From positions 1 through 18,967 of the forward strand of contig DGOS01000011.1 in assembly GCA_002390155.1 (NCBI GenBank): 18,967 bases of DNA, given 5' to 3'. Under the pieces are notes generated by a model that worked only from the letters and a program-made list of their open reading frames with translations, did no database searches and was not told where the DNA came from. The DNA comes from Hyphomicrobiaceae bacterium UBA4460 (lineage in GTDB: Bacteria; Pseudomonadota; Alphaproteobacteria; Rhizobiales; Methyloligellaceae). Positions within the stretch are counted from its first letter, which is position 1. Every line of letters begins with the position of its first letter. The position numbers were made by a program, and so were the translations under genes. Positions 1 through 8,101 of this stretch are shown here, piece after piece.

Positions 1-1
1 C

Positions 2-2047
2 AGCCACACCACGATGGTCAACGGGCTTTCCGTGTTGGGCTGGGGCGTCGGCGGTATCGAGGCGGAAGCGGCCATGCTCGGCCAGCCGATCTCGATGTTG
101 ATCCCCGAAGTTGTGGGCTTCCGGCTCACGGGGACGTTGCGCGAGGGCGTCACCGCCACCGATTTGGTGCTGACCGTCACCGAGATGCTGAGGCGCAAAG
201 GTGTCGTCGGCAAGTTCGTGGAATTCTTCGGCACCGGTCTCGACAATTTGCCGCTGGAGGATCGCGCCACGATCGCCAACATGGCGCCGGAGTACGGCGC
301 AACGTGCGGCTTCTTCCCCGTCGACAAGGAGACGCTTGATTATCTTGAAGCGACCGCGCGGAAGGATTCACGCGTCGAACTGGTCACGGCATATGCGAAG
401 GCGCAAGGGCTTTACCGGAAGGACAAGACGCCCGACCCGGTGTTCACGGACACGCTTGCACTCGATCTTGGCGATGTGGTGCCGTCGATCGCGGGGCCGA
501 AGCGTCCGCAAGATCGCGTGCCGCTGACCCGCGCCGCGCCCGCCTTCGCCGAAGTGCTCGACAAGGAGTACGGCAAAGCGGCGGAAGCCGACAAGCGCGT
601 GCCCGTCGAGGGTAAGAATTTCGATCTTGGCCATGGCGACGTGGTCATCGCCGCAATCACGTCGTGCACAAACACATCGAACCCATATGTAATGGTGGCT
701 GCGGGTGTGCTGGCGCGCAACGCCGTGAAGGAAGGCTTGAGCGTCAAGCCTTGGGTGAAGACCTCGCTGGCCCCGGGCTCGCAAGTGGTGACGGACTATC
801 TGGACAGAGCCGGCTTGCAGGGCGATCTGGACAAGCTCGGATTCAATCTGGTTGGCTATGGCTGCACCACCTGCATCGGCAATTCCGGACCATTGCCGGA
901 AGAGATTTCCAAGACCATCCACGACAACGGTCTAGCGGTCGCCTCTGTGCTGTCGGGCAATCGCAACTTCGAGGGGCGTGTCAATCACGACGTCCGCGCC
1001 AACTATCTCGCGTCGCCGCCGCTCGTCGTGGCCTACGCGCTTGCTGGCTCGGTGACGAAGGATCTTGAGACCCAACCTCTTGGCGTCGGCAAGAACGGCC
1101 CCGTCTACCTCAAGGACATCTGGCCATCCTCGAAGGAGGTGGCGAAGCTCGTGCGCAAGGCTGTGAAGAAATCGATGTTCAAGGAACGCTATGGCGACGT
1201 GTTCCGCGGCGATCCGGAGTGGCAGGCGATCAAGGTCGACGAGGGCCTCACCTATGACTGGGACACCAAGTCGACTTACGTGCAGGAGCCGCCATACTTC
1301 TCCGACATGTCGGCCGAGCCGGCGGCGTTGACCGACATTGACGGTGCGCGGATTTTGGGGCTCTTTCTCGATTCGATCACCACGGACCACATCTCACCGG
1401 CCGGCGCGATCAAGAAGGACAGCCCGGCGGGCCATTACCTCACGGAGAATGGCGTCGCCGTGCATGACTTCAACTCCTACGGCTCGCGGCGCGGCAATCA
1501 CGAGGTGATGATGCGCGGTACGTTCGCAAATGTCCGCATCAAGAATCAGATGGTGCCCGGGATCGAAGGCGGCGTGACGGTGCACTACCCGTCCGAAGAG
1601 CGCATGGCGATCTACGATGCGGCCATGCGCTACCAGGACGAGGGCATGCCGCTCGTGGTGTTCGCCGGCAAGGAATACGGTACGGGCTCCTCGCGCGACT
1701 GGGCGGCAAAGGGCACACGGTTGCTCGGCGTGCGCGCGGTCATCGCCCAAAGCTTCGAGCGCATTCATCGCTCGAACCTGATCGGCATGGGCGTGCTGCC
1801 GCTGGTCTTCGCCGAGGACATGTCCTGGGAGAAGTTGGGGCTCACCGGCAGCGAGACCGTCTCGCTAAAGGGTCTGAACGATCTCAAGCCCGGGCAGTGG
1901 GTCGAGGCGGATATCGTTTATCCGGGCGGCGAAACCAGAGCCGTACCGCTCCAGGTGCGGATCGATACGTTCGACGAACTGGACTACTTCCGGAACGGCG
2001 GAATCCTTCACTACGTCCTTCGCTCGCTCGCGAAGGAAGCCGCTTAA
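2..2047 (+). CDS. acnA: Aconitate hydratase A (5'-truncated by window edge)
   Basis: Aconitase interconverts citrate and isocitrate in the TCA cycle in the cytoplasm, using a [4Fe-4S] cluster. The reading frame is open to the left edge (Ser-His-Thr-Thr before the ATG at 14), so that ATG is internal and about a quarter of the roughly 900-residue protein lies outside. Visible marks are the three cluster cysteines, one in [10 protein letters not shown] (codon 665-667) and two in [12 protein letters not shown] (863-865 and 872-874). The C-terminal swivel domain follows, with [17 protein letters not shown], the active-site loop [16 protein letters not shown] and [18 protein letters not shown]. Length and motifs fit the AcnA/IRP1 type rather than AcnB, which has a different domain order. 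The frame is intact to TAA. A perfect hairpin follows the stop codon. The assignment is firm. Confidence 0.97.
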   Translation, partial: SHTTMVNGLSVLGWGVGGIEAEAAMLGQPISMLIPEVVGFRLTGTLREGVTATDLVLTVTEMLRRKGVVGKFVEFFGTGLDNLPLEDRATIANMAPEYGATCGFFPVDKETLDYLEATARKDSRVELVTAYAKAQGLYRKDKTPDPVFTDTLALDLGDVVPSIAGPKRPQDRVPLTRAAPAFAEVLDKEYGKAAEADKRVPVEGKNFDLGHGDVVIAAITSCTNTSNPYVMVAAGVLARNAVKEGLSVKPWVKTSLAPGSQVVTDYLDRAGLQGDLDKLGFNLVGYGCTTCIGNSGPLPEEISKTIHDNGLAVASVLSGNRNFEGRVNHDVRANYLASPPLVVAYALAGSVTKDLETQPLGVGKNGPVYLKDIWPSSKEVAKLVRKAVKKSMFKERYGDVFRGDPEWQAIKVDEGLTYDWDTKSTYVQEPPYFSDMSAEPAALTDIDGARILGLFLDSITTDHISPAGAIKKDSPAGHYLTENGVAVHDFNSYGSRRGNHEVMMRGTFANVRIKNQMVPGIEGGVTVHYPSEERMAIYDAAMRYQDEGMPLVVFAGKEYGTGSSRDWAAKGTRLLGVRAVIAQSFERIHRSNLIGMGVLPLVFAEDMSWEKLGLTGSETVSLKGLNDLKPGQWVEADIVYPGGETRAVPLQVRIDTFDELDYFRNGGILHYVLRSLAKEAA

Positions 2048-2065
2048 GGTCACTGAGTTGTGACC
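2048..2065. repeat. Inverted repeat just after acnA stop (GGTCAC-N6-GTGACC)
   Basis: A perfect 6-bp dyad with a 6-nt centre begins one base after the acnA TAA. A possible GTG start for the next gene (2060) falls inside the right arm. It could be a weak RNA hairpin or a dyad operator; nothing in the sequence decides. It is one reason to prefer the later ATG at 2120 for the DUF1223 gene. Confidence 0.4.
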
Positions 2066-2081
2066 CTCCGCGAGCGGATTT

Positions 2082-2109
2082 TGCCGGAAATTCAGCGGCG
2101 TTTCCGGCA
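2082..2109 (+). terminator. Perfect 9-bp stem-loop between acnA and the DUF1223 gene
   Basis: TGCCGGAAA (2082-2090) pairs perfectly with TTTCCGGCA (2101-2109) around a 10-nt loop. No clear T-run follows, so an intrinsic terminator is only one option. It may equally protect the acnA mRNA 3' end or mask the ribosome site of the next gene, whose AGGGA (2114-2118) begins five bases after the stem. Confidence 0.45.
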
Positions 2110-2119
2110 TTCTAGGGAC

Positions 2120-2893
2120 ATGAGGCTAGTCACCCTTCTTGCAGCGCTTGTTGGCGCGGCGTGTACCGCCGCGCTTCTGGCGCTCGCGTTCTCGGTGCCG
2201 AGCCGGGCGGAGAAGCCCAAGCTCGCAACGGATACGCCCGTGCTGATCGAACTGTTCACCAGCCAGGGCTGCTCGTCCTGCCCGCCGGCGGATGCGCTAT
2301 TGAACGAGTATCGCGACAAGCCAGGGGTGATCACCCTGTCCTTCTCGGTCGACTACTGGAACTATCTCGGCTGGCACGACACGCTGTCGAGCGCTGAGAA
2401 CAGCGAGCGTCAGCGCGACTACGCGCTCGCGCGCGGCGACGGCGCCGTCTACACGCCCCAAGTGGTGGTGGACGGCATCACCCACGTGAACGGCGCCAAC
2501 GAGGCCGCGATCGAGATGGCCATGCGGCAGACCACACGGCGGCTCAGCGACGTGAAGGTGCCGATGTCCATGCGCGCGGAAGGTAAAAGCCTCGTGGTCG
2601 ACATCGCCGATGCGCCGGAGACCTCGGACATGCGCGAGGCCACGATCTGGCTCGCGGTGGCCAAGGACCAGGAGACCGTCGCCATCGACCGCGGTGAGAA
2701 TCGCGGCAAGGAGATCACCTATTCGCACCCGGTCCGGGATTTCACGCCGATCGGCATGTGGAAGGGCGAGAAGATGTCGCTTCGCCTGCCGCTGAAGGAT
2801 CTCCAGACCATCGGCGGCGACTGCCTCGTGGCCATGTTGCAGGTCGAGGGCTCGGGTCCGGTCCTGGGCGCTGCGGCCTACGAGCGCGACTAG
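2120..2893 (+). CDS. DUF1223 family exported thioredoxin-like protein
   Basis: This is a 257-residue DUF1223 protein, a proteobacterial family with a thioredoxin-like fold and no settled function. I place the start at ATG 2120 because AGGGA (2114-2118) precedes it and the protein then opens with a classical signal peptide, MRLVTLLAALVGAACTAALL, with likely cleavage after SRA at residues 28-30. The in-frame GTG at 2060 would put 20 extra residues before the signal and span two inverted repeats. The family hallmark follows at residues 41-54: LIELFTSQGCSSCPPAD with a CxxC pair (C51, C54), then SFSVDYWNYLGWHD and YTPQVVVDG, which resembles the cis-Pro segment of thioredoxin folds. A periplasmic redox role is an inference. 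The gene lies 72 bp behind acnA and is followed by a hairpin terminator. Confidence 0.9.
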   Translation: MRLVTLLAALVGAACTAALLALAFSVPSRAEKPKLATDTPVLIELFTSQGCSSCPPADALLNEYRDKPGVITLSFSVDYWNYLGWHDTLSSAENSERQRDYALARGDGAVYTPQVVVDGITHVNGANEAAIEMAMRQTTRRLSDVKVPMSMRAEGKSLVVDIADAPETSDMREATIWLAVAKDQETVAIDRGENRGKEITYSHPVRDFTPIGMWKGEKMSLRLPLKDLQTIGGDCLVAMLQVEGSGPVLGAAAYERD

Positions 2894-2922
2894 CCCCCAC
2901 CGTTTTCTGCCTCGCAAATACA

Positions 2923-2949
2923 AAAGGGCCGGCGTGTCGCCGACCCTTT
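2923..2949 (+). terminator. Hairpin terminator after the DUF1223 gene
   Basis: AAAGGG-C-CGGCG and CGCCG-A-CCCTTT form a 12-position stem with a single C/A mismatch and a TGT loop, 30 bases past the DUF1223 stop. The T-run is short (TTTC), as is common in GC-rich genomes. The A-rich left flank (AAATACAAAA) means it could also work leftward. Confidence 0.65.
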
Positions 2950-2973
2950 CGAGCTGCCTCTTCGATGAGAAAT

Positions 2974-3053
2974 GGCCCGGTCCGAGAGAAGACCCCGGGG
3001 GGCTGGGGGGCTTAGATTCCGAAGCCCTCTCAAGTTGGACCGGGCCGAAAGGC
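2974..3053. repeat. Large GC-rich inverted repeat, possible structured RNA leader
   Basis: The gap 2894-3212 holds no convincing gene. Besides the terminator it carries GGCCCGGTCC (2974-2983), perfectly complementary to GGACCGGGCC (3037-3046). The stem can continue with GAGAG (2984-2988) and CTCTC (3027-3031) if AAGTT bulges. Inside, GGGCTT (3008-3013) pairs with AAGCCC (3022-3027). The right arm also starts a competing mini-hairpin, GCC-GAAA-GGC (3044-3053), with a GNRA-type tetraloop. The element lies about 165 bp before the DUF2794 start. It may be a structured leader, a small RNA or a second terminator; no known riboswitch class was recognised. Confidence 0.45.
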
Positions 3054-3089
3054 AACGGTGTTTACCATAAGGTTTTTTGGGGCGCGCCC

Positions 3090-3120
3090 TTGACTGAACT
3101 GGGGCGAAACCGCGAATTAT
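3090..3120 (+). promoter_or_regulatory. Possible sigma-70 promoter for the DUF2794 gene
   Basis: TTGACT at 3090-3095 matches the -35 consensus at five of six positions. The best -10 candidate, AATTAT (3115-3120), is 19 bp away, which is long. It would give a leader of about 85 nt. The call is weak and rests mainly on the -35 box. Confidence 0.25.
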
Positions 3121-3212
3121 GTTTCGCATTGTTACAGTCCGTCAGGGGCTCGCGCCGCTTGAATTTCCGGGTGCCAGCGGTCATCATGACGCTTCCGTTA
3201 CAGGAGGCGCGA

Positions 3213-3596
3213 TTGAGCGAAACGGAACCCATAGTCGTGCCGCTGGCCTTCCGGGCTGGCGGCCTACAGAGCCCCTCCGAGGGGGGCGCCCGGCGCGACG
3301 GCATCTCATTCGATCGCCGGGAACTCTCCCAAATCCTCAATGTCTACGGTCGGAAGGTCGCCAGCGGCGAGTGGCGCGACTACGCCATTGATACGCTGAA
3401 GGAAAAGGCCGTTTTCTCGGTTTTCCGGCGCTCGTCCGAGATGCCGCTCTACCGCATCGAGAAGACCCCGAGGCTGGCGCGCCGCCAGGGCGCCTATACC
3501 GTGATCGCAGCCACGGGGCTGATCCTCAAGCGGGGCCACGACCTCGCCCGGGTCTTGAGGGCCCTCGATAAGGGCCTTCGCCTCGTAGAGGCCTAA
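3213..3596 (+). CDS. DUF2794 family protein
   Basis: This small soluble protein (127 residues) belongs to DUF2794, a family found in Alphaproteobacteria with no known function. The conserved core runs from residue 33 to the end, with FDRRELSQILNVYGRKVASG, WRDYAIDTLKEKAVFSVFRR, PLYRIEK and a basic C-terminal half. I choose the TTG at 3213 because a full AGGAGG (3202-3207) sits five bases upstream and the protein then begins MSETEP, typical for the family. An in-frame ATG at 3186 would add nine residues but lacks such a site. The open frame continues upstream to 2934 but only through structured intergenic DNA. No signal peptide or membrane segment is visible. It stands alone, convergent with the Bax-inhibitor gene. 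Confidence 0.85.
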   Translation: MSETEPIVVPLAFRAGGLQSPSEGGARRDGISFDRRELSQILNVYGRKVASGEWRDYAIDTLKEKAVFSVFRRSSEMPLYRIEKTPRLARRQGAYTVIAATGLILKRGHDLARVLRALDKGLRLVEA

Positions 3597-3637
3597 TTCA
3601 CAGCGCTTAATCGGAATTGAGAGAGGTCCAGACAAGA

Positions 3638-3673
3638 GAGAAGCCCCGGAGACGGGGGGACTCGGGGCTTCTC
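3638..3673 (+). terminator. Strong 11-bp hairpin after the DUF2794 gene
   Basis: GAGAAGCCCCG (3638-3648) pairs perfectly with CGGGGCTTCTC (3663-3673) across a 14-nt purine-rich loop, 41 bases after the DUF2794 stop. A second small hairpin, GGTTCC (3675-3680) with GGAACC (3689-3694), follows directly. There is no T-run, so intrinsic termination is plausible but not certain. The element resembles the structured stretch at 2974-3046 in sequence order. Confidence 0.5.
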
Positions 3674-3802
3674 CGGTTCCTTCTGGGGGGAACCTCGTGA
3701 CGGGGAGGGAAAGACCCGCCACGATACGAATCTGGCGATGCGGCGCCGATTTTCAACCCATGCGAGCCGTCCGCAGGCCAGGCCAGGGTAAACCGGAAAA
3801 GC

Positions 3803-3832
3803 AAAGGCCCCGACGTTTCCGCCGGGGCCTTT
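3803..3832 (-). terminator. Terminator of the Bax-inhibitor-1 gene, possibly bidirectional
   Basis: AAAGGCCCCG (3803-3812) and CGGGGCCTTT (3823-3832) form a perfect 10-bp stem with a 10-nt loop. Read leftward, it lies 26 bases after the BI-1 stop and is followed by GCTTTTCC, a reasonable T-rich tail. Read rightward it ends in CCTTTT, so it may also stop transcription from the DUF2794 side. Confidence 0.7.
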
Positions 3833-3857
3833 TCGCATCTTTGGATGCTTTGTGCCC

Positions 3858-4607
3858 CTAGCGGCGGTCGCCGAAGAGCTGCAGCAGCATCATGAACAGG
3901 TTTATGAAGTCGAGGTACAGGCGCAAAGCCCCCATGACGGCCTTGCGGCCAGACATAGAGCCATCGTCGTTGGCGCTGTACATCTCCTTGATCTGCTGGG
4001 TGTCGTAAGCCGTCAATCCGGCGAAGACCAGCACGCCGATCACCGACACTGCGAACTGCAGCGCGGTCGAACCGATGAACAGGTTCACCAGCGAGGCGAT
4101 GATAATGCCGATCAGGCCCATGAACAGGAACGAACCCCAGCCCGACAGGTCCTTGCTCGTGGTGTAGCCCCACAGCGACAGGGCGCCGAACGATGCCGCG
4201 GTGATGAAGAACACGCGCGCGATGCTTTCGCCGGCATAAACCAGGAAGATCGACGAGATCGATGCCCCCATCAGGGCCGAGAAGACCCAGAAGGATAGCT
4301 GGGCCGTGCCCAAGCTCATGGAGCCGATGCGCATCGATAGGAAGAACACCATGGCGAGCGGCGCGAAGATCACCACCCACTTGAAGCCGCTGGCAAACAT
4401 GAAGTTGCCGAACGCGGTCAGTTCCAGCCCGCCCGCGCCCTGTTGCACGGCCATGGCGTAGATTGCATAGGCGACGACACCGGTGATGGCGACGCCGGAC
4501 GCCATGTAGTTGTAAACGCGGATCATATAGGCGCGCAGGCCCTGGTCGATGGCGCCAGCGTCGGCGCGTCCGACCGATTGCCCATAACGTCTGTCGAGTT
4601 CCGCCAT
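3858..4607 (-). CDS. Bax inhibitor-1 / YccA family membrane protein
   Basis: This is a 249-residue polytopic inner-membrane protein of the BI-1/YccA (TMBIM) family. Bacterial members include the calcium-leak protein YetJ and YccA, an FtsH modulator. Seven hydrophobic segments can be followed from about residue 34 to the C terminus, with a short basic end LLQLFGDRR. The family's acidic pair is present: D202 in AYDTQQIKEMY and D233 in LRLYLDFINLF. I start it at ATG 4607 (MAELDRRYGQ), preceded at nine bases by AAGGA, because relatives begin with a similar MA-LDR segment. The ATG at 4646 would add 13 residues without homology. It appears monocistronic, with its own candidate promoter and terminator. 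Which function it has here is not visible. Confidence 0.93.
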   Translation of the reverse strand: MAELDRRYGQSVGRADAGAIDQGLRAYMIRVYNYMASGVAITGVVAYAIYAMAVQQGAGGLELTAFGNFMFASGFKWVVIFAPLAMVFFLSMRIGSMSLGTAQLSFWVFSALMGASISSIFLVYAGESIARVFFITAASFGALSLWGYTTSKDLSGWGSFLFMGLIGIIIASLVNLFIGSTALQFAVSVIGVLVFAGLTAYDTQQIKEMYSANDDGSMSGRKAVMGALRLYLDFINLFMMLLQLFGDRR

Positions 4608-4656
4608 ATACGAAAATCCTTCTCTAGCGTTTGTCAGGAAAGCCACTCTGACCTGA

Positions 4657-4685
4657 AATATGGTGGTTTTAGGCTATTTCTGCAA
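4657..4685 (-). promoter_or_regulatory. Possible sigma-70 promoter for the BI-1 gene
   Basis: On the minus strand TTGCAG (4685-4680) and CATATT (4662-4657) are separated by exactly 17 bp. Both are partial consensus matches (three and four of six). The -10 lies about 50 bases before the chosen ATG at 4607. The surrounding 135-bp gap has no gene. Confidence 0.3.
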
Positions 4686-4742
4686 GATGAAGAGAGTGTG
4701 TCCCATCAATCGGAAATGCCTATGAGGTCCAGTGCTCGGGGC

Positions 4743-7319
4743 CTATTCGGACCTCAGATAGGGCGCCGCCTTGACCGAAAGCACCCGCCAGGTGGTGAAG
4801 GCGCCCACGATAAGAACCAGCGCCAGCGCCAGTCCGATGGTCGCGGCCGCGGCGAGCGGCGCGAACTTGAACTCGATGTCGAAGGCGAAGGTGCATAGCG
4901 CCCAGGCGGTGATGGTGGCGATGAGGATCGCCAGCAGCGACGTGGCGAGCCCGAGCACGCCGAACTCGAGCAGCTCGGCCTTGACGATGAGCCCGCGCGT
5001 GGCGCCGAGCGTCTTGTAGAGCACAGCCAGATATTTCCGGCGCTGCTGGCCGGCGGATACCGCCCCAGCCAGGACCGCGGCGCCGATCAGCAGCGTGAAG
5101 CCGGACGTTGCTTGGATTGCACCCATGAGCTTTTCGAGCATGGCCTTGGCCGCGTCGACGATGTCGCCGATCTTGATGGCGGTGACGAGGGGAAAGCGCT
5201 CGGCGAGCGATTGAATGATCTTGGCTTCCTCGTCCGGGTCGGTGCCCTTGGGCAGTTCCAGCGTGGTGACCAGTCGGTGCGGTGCGCCTTGCAGTGTGTT
5301 GGGTGAAAACACCATGACGAAGTTGATAGCAAGCGACTCCCAGTCGATCTTGCGCAAGCTCGCGATCTTGGCCTCCACGTTGCGGCCGAGGATGTTGACG
5401 GTGATCTGATCGCCGAGCTTCAGACCGAGACCCTTGGCGAGCTCGCCGTCGAAGGAGACCAGCGGCGGTCCGTCATAGTCCTTCGGCCACCATTCGCCTT
5501 CTTCGACCTTCGAGGCGCCCGGCACTGTATCGGTATAGGTAAGCCCCCGGTCGCCGGCGAGGACCCAACGCGCGTCCGGCTTGACTTCGACGTCGTCCAC
5601 GGACACCCCGTTCAGCTTGACGATGCGGCCGCGCAACATGGGCGCGTTGTCGGTCTTTGCCTTCGGCTGGATCTCCTTGGTCGTCTGCTCGAAGGTCGCC
5701 AAATCGCCGGGCTCGACATCGAGGAAGTAATAGGCGGGCGCGTCGACCTCCACATGGCTCTCAATCTCGGTGATCAGCGAGTGGTGGATCAGGGCCACGG
5801 CGATGAGAAGGCCGAGTCCCAGCCCCAACGACACGGCGATGGATCGGGCGAGCGAGCCTGGCGCGCCGATACTGGCGAGCGCGAGCCCCCAGGCCGGCGG
5901 CTTGGTGCGGCGATAGCGTGCCGCGAGGCGCTGCACGAGAAGTCCAAAGCCAAGCAGCAGTCCGAAGGCGGCGAGGATCCCCAGTGAAATCGCCGCGGTG
6001 ACAAGACGTTCTTCGGAAGCGGCAATGGCGAGCACGAATAGGGCCAGCCCCGCCGCGGCCGAGCCGAGCGCGAACGCGGTCGTCGACCGCTCGCGCTCTT
6101 CGGTGAGATGGGCGCGCATCAACACGGCGGGCGAAATGCGGCTGGCGCGGCCGAGCGGCCACAGCACGAACAGCACCATGGTCAGGAGCCCGGCGAGCGC
6201 CGCCACGATGAGCGGCATGGGATGCGGCTCGACCGCAAGCCTGATGGGAAGCGTGTCCTCGTAAAGCGTCGCAATGACAATGGGGGCGAACGCGCCGAGC
6301 ACGAGACCAATGACGATACCGATTGCGGCGAGCATCAAGGCCTGAATCAGATAGACATTGAGCACCAGCCCGCTTGTGGCGCCGACGCATTTGAACGTCG
6401 CGATGACTTCGCGCTTCTTGGCCATGTAGCTTTGGATGGCATTGCCGACGCCGATGCCGCCAAGCAGAAGCGCGGTCAGTCCCACGAAGTTGATGAACTG
6501 GGTAAAGCGCTCCGCATCGCGCCGCATTGATGGCGCCGGGTCCGTCCAGTCGCGGATGGAGAAACCGCTTTGCGGAAACTTCGTCTCCATGTCTTTGCGC
6601 GCGGCGGTAAGCTTGTCGCGGTCGACGCCGGCATCGTCCGGCAACTTCAGGCGATAGGTCCAGCGGATGAGACTGCCCGGCTGTACCAGTCCGGTCTTCT
6701 CCAGCGTGTCACGGGACATCAGGACTTTCGGACCGTAGGACAGCCGGTCGGCTAGGCGGTCGGGCTGATCGCCGAGCACGCCGCCGATCGTAACCTCGGC
6801 CTCGCCGATCTTGAGGGAATCGCCGATGTCCAGTCCAAGCCGGTCGAGGAGAATCTGTTGGGCAAGCACGACGTCGGGTTTTCGCCAAAGCGGGCCGGCG
6901 CCTCGCGGCTCCACGACCGCGACCTCGCCATAGAGCGGGTAGGGCGCATCGACCGCCTTCACCTCGACAAGCGCGCTCTTGCCGTCGGGCGCGCGTGCCA
7001 TGGCGCGGAAGCTTGCGGACGCGCTGATCTCGCCGAGCTCTTTGAGCGCAGTCATCTCGCCTGCGCTCGCCTGGCGATGGATCACCTCGAAGGAAAGATC
7101 GCCGCCGATCAAAAGCCGCCCCTGGTTCGCCAGCGCCTTGTCGAAAGCCGTCGCCAGTGAGCCGATGGCGGCCACCGCGGCAACGCCGAGCGCGATGCAT
7201 ATGACGAAGACCACAAGGCCGCTGGCGCCGGCGCGCAGCTCACGCAAGGCAATGCGAAAGGCGAGCGAAGTTTGCGCGGCGTTTACGGGCGCCGCCGTTG
7301 TCGTGGCGGCAGACGTCAC
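4743..7319 (-). CDS. ybbP: ABC transporter permease, FtsX/MacB type (YbbP-like)
   Basis: This 858-residue permease pairs with the ATPase gene directly upstream; its GTG start overlaps that gene's TGA (GTGA at 7319-7316). The N terminus has a membrane segment near residues 33-55, followed by a large periplasmic domain. A first FtsX block follows with several membrane segments from about 270 to 395, including the cytoplasmic signature SYMAKKREVIATFKCVGATSG near residues 299-319. Further helices and a second extracytoplasmic domain come next. A second FtsX block lies near the C terminus, with RRKYLAVLYKTLGATRG before the last two helices. This double-FtsX layout and length match E. coli YbbP rather than LolC/E or MacB. 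The family is thought to use mechanical coupling rather than classic import. The substrate is unknown; the neighbouring TesA-type esterase suggests lipid-like molecules. Confidence 0.93.
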   Translation of the reverse strand: MTSAATTTAAPVNAAQTSLAFRIALRELRAGASGLVVFVICIALGVAAVAAIGSLATAFDKALANQGRLLIGGDLSFEVIHRQASAGEMTALKELGEISASASFRAMARAPDGKSALVEVKAVDAPYPLYGEVAVVEPRGAGPLWRKPDVVLAQQILLDRLGLDIGDSLKIGEAEVTIGGVLGDQPDRLADRLSYGPKVLMSRDTLEKTGLVQPGSLIRWTYRLKLPDDAGVDRDKLTAARKDMETKFPQSGFSIRDWTDPAPSMRRDAERFTQFINFVGLTALLLGGIGVGNAIQSYMAKKREVIATFKCVGATSGLVLNVYLIQALMLAAIGIVIGLVLGAFAPIVIATLYEDTLPIRLAVEPHPMPLIVAALAGLLTMVLFVLWPLGRASRISPAVLMRAHLTEERERSTTAFALGSAAAGLALFVLAIAASEERLVTAAISLGILAAFGLLLGFGLLVQRLAARYRRTKPPAWGLALASIGAPGSLARSIAVSLGLGLGLLIAVALIHHSLITEIESHVEVDAPAYYFLDVEPGDLATFEQTTKEIQPKAKTDNAPMLRGRIVKLNGVSVDDVEVKPDARWVLAGDRGLTYTDTVPGASKVEEGEWWPKDYDGPPLVSFDGELAKGLGLKLGDQITVNILGRNVEAKIASLRKIDWESLAINFVMVFSPNTLQGAPHRLVTTLELPKGTDPDEEAKIIQSLAERFPLVTAIKIGDIVDAAKAMLEKLMGAIQATSGFTLLIGAAVLAGAVSAGQQRRKYLAVLYKTLGATRGLIVKAELLEFGVLGLATSLLAILIATITAWALCTFAFDIEFKFAPLAAAATIGLALALVLIVGAFTTWRVLSVKAAPYLRSE

Positions 7320-8029
7320 GACGCGTCCGCTTTGGTGTCGCTGTTCGCAACGATGCGGCCGTCTGCGAGGCTGACGATACGGTCGCAGCGCGTGGCGAGG
7401 TCGCTGTCATGCGTGATGAGAAGCAATGTCGCGCCGGTGCGCTCTTTCAGCTCGAACAAGAGATCCATCACCGCCGCGCCCGTGGCCTGGTCGAGATTGC
7501 CCGTAGGCTCGTCGGCCAGGATGAGGGACGGTTTGGTGGACAGCGCCCGGGCAATGGCGACGCGCTGCTGCTCGCCGCCGGAGAGCTGTCCGGGAAAATG
7601 GTCCTCGCGATGCGATAGTCCGACTTCGGACAAGGCCTCCTTGGCCACGGCGAAGGCGTCGTCCTGGCCGAGAAACTCCATCGGCAGCGCCACGTTCTCG
7701 ATTGCCGTCATGGTGGGCACCAGATGGAAAGACTGGAACACGATGCCGATCTTGCCCGCGCGAAGCCGAGCCAGGCCGTCTTCGTCGAGGGCGCCGAAAT
7801 CCGTCCCAACGACGGTCACTTGGCCAGATGTGGCCCGCTCGAGGCCGCCGATCACCATCAGCAGCGTGGATTTGCCGGAGCCCGAGGGGCCGACCACCGC
7901 CATAGCTTCGCCCGATGACACGGTTAGATCGATGCCACGCAGGATCGCGACCGCGCCGGCACGGGACGGCAGGGTGACATGCACGCCTTCAAGCTCTATG
8001 GCGGGGCGTTGCTTCAGGGGCTGATCCAT
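7316..8029 (-). CDS. ybbA: ABC transporter ATP-binding protein (YbbA-like)
   Basis: The nucleotide-binding subunit of the exporter (237 residues) is complete. It has Walker A GPSGSGKST at 47-55, Q-loop Q99 in IVFQSFHLVP, signature LSGGEQQRVAIARAL from 149, Walker B LILADEPTGNLD at 169-180 and switch histidine H207 in LLITHD. The FHLVPTMTAIENVALPME stretch and overall length are typical of the MacB/LolD/YbbA group. I use ATG 8029 (MDQPLKQ); an in-frame GTG at 8044 would add five residues, and neither has a good ribosome site. It is translationally coupled to the permease and divergent from the TesA-type gene at 8102, with only 72 bp between the two starts. That shared short gap suggests joint regulation. 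Confidence 0.95.
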   Translation of the reverse strand: MDQPLKQRPAIELEGVHVTLPSRAGAVAILRGIDLTVSSGEAMAVVGPSGSGKSTLLMVIGGLERATSGQVTVVGTDFGALDEDGLARLRAGKIGIVFQSFHLVPTMTAIENVALPMEFLGQDDAFAVAKEALSEVGLSHREDHFPGQLSGGEQQRVAIARALSTKPSLILADEPTGNLDQATGAAVMDLLFELKERTGATLLLITHDSDLATRCDRIVSLADGRIVANSDTKADAS

Positions 8030-8101
8030 GGTCGGGCAAATCACCGCTTTGTCGTGGCTTGGAGCCTAGCCGCAATAGAGAATGGCAAACAGGTCCAAAA
8101 G

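Noticed and set aside
368..922. Long minus-strand open frame inside acnA
   Set aside because: It is antisense to a well-conserved aconitase domain, has no recognisable protein features, and such frames are common in GC-rich coding DNA. The same applies to long frames opposite the DUF1223, Nudix/TesA, CdsA-like and family 3 hydrolase genes.
2934..3212. Upstream extension of the DUF2794 reading frame
   Set aside because: The open frame passes through the terminator hairpin and the large inverted repeat, and the translated stretch has no family similarity. The TTG at 3213 with AGGAGG is far better.
4608..4742. Possible terminator between the permease and BI-1 genes
   Set aside because: I looked for a hairpin with a T-run after the permease stop and found no convincing stem; only a candidate promoter is supported.
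8030..8044. GTG 8044 as start of the ATPase gene
   Set aside because: It adds only five residues and has no better ribosome site than ATG 8029. It is not excluded, just less likely.
7979..8101. Upstream extension of the TesA-type frame
   Set aside because: It overlaps the divergent ATPase gene and would place 41 residues before a clear signal peptide.
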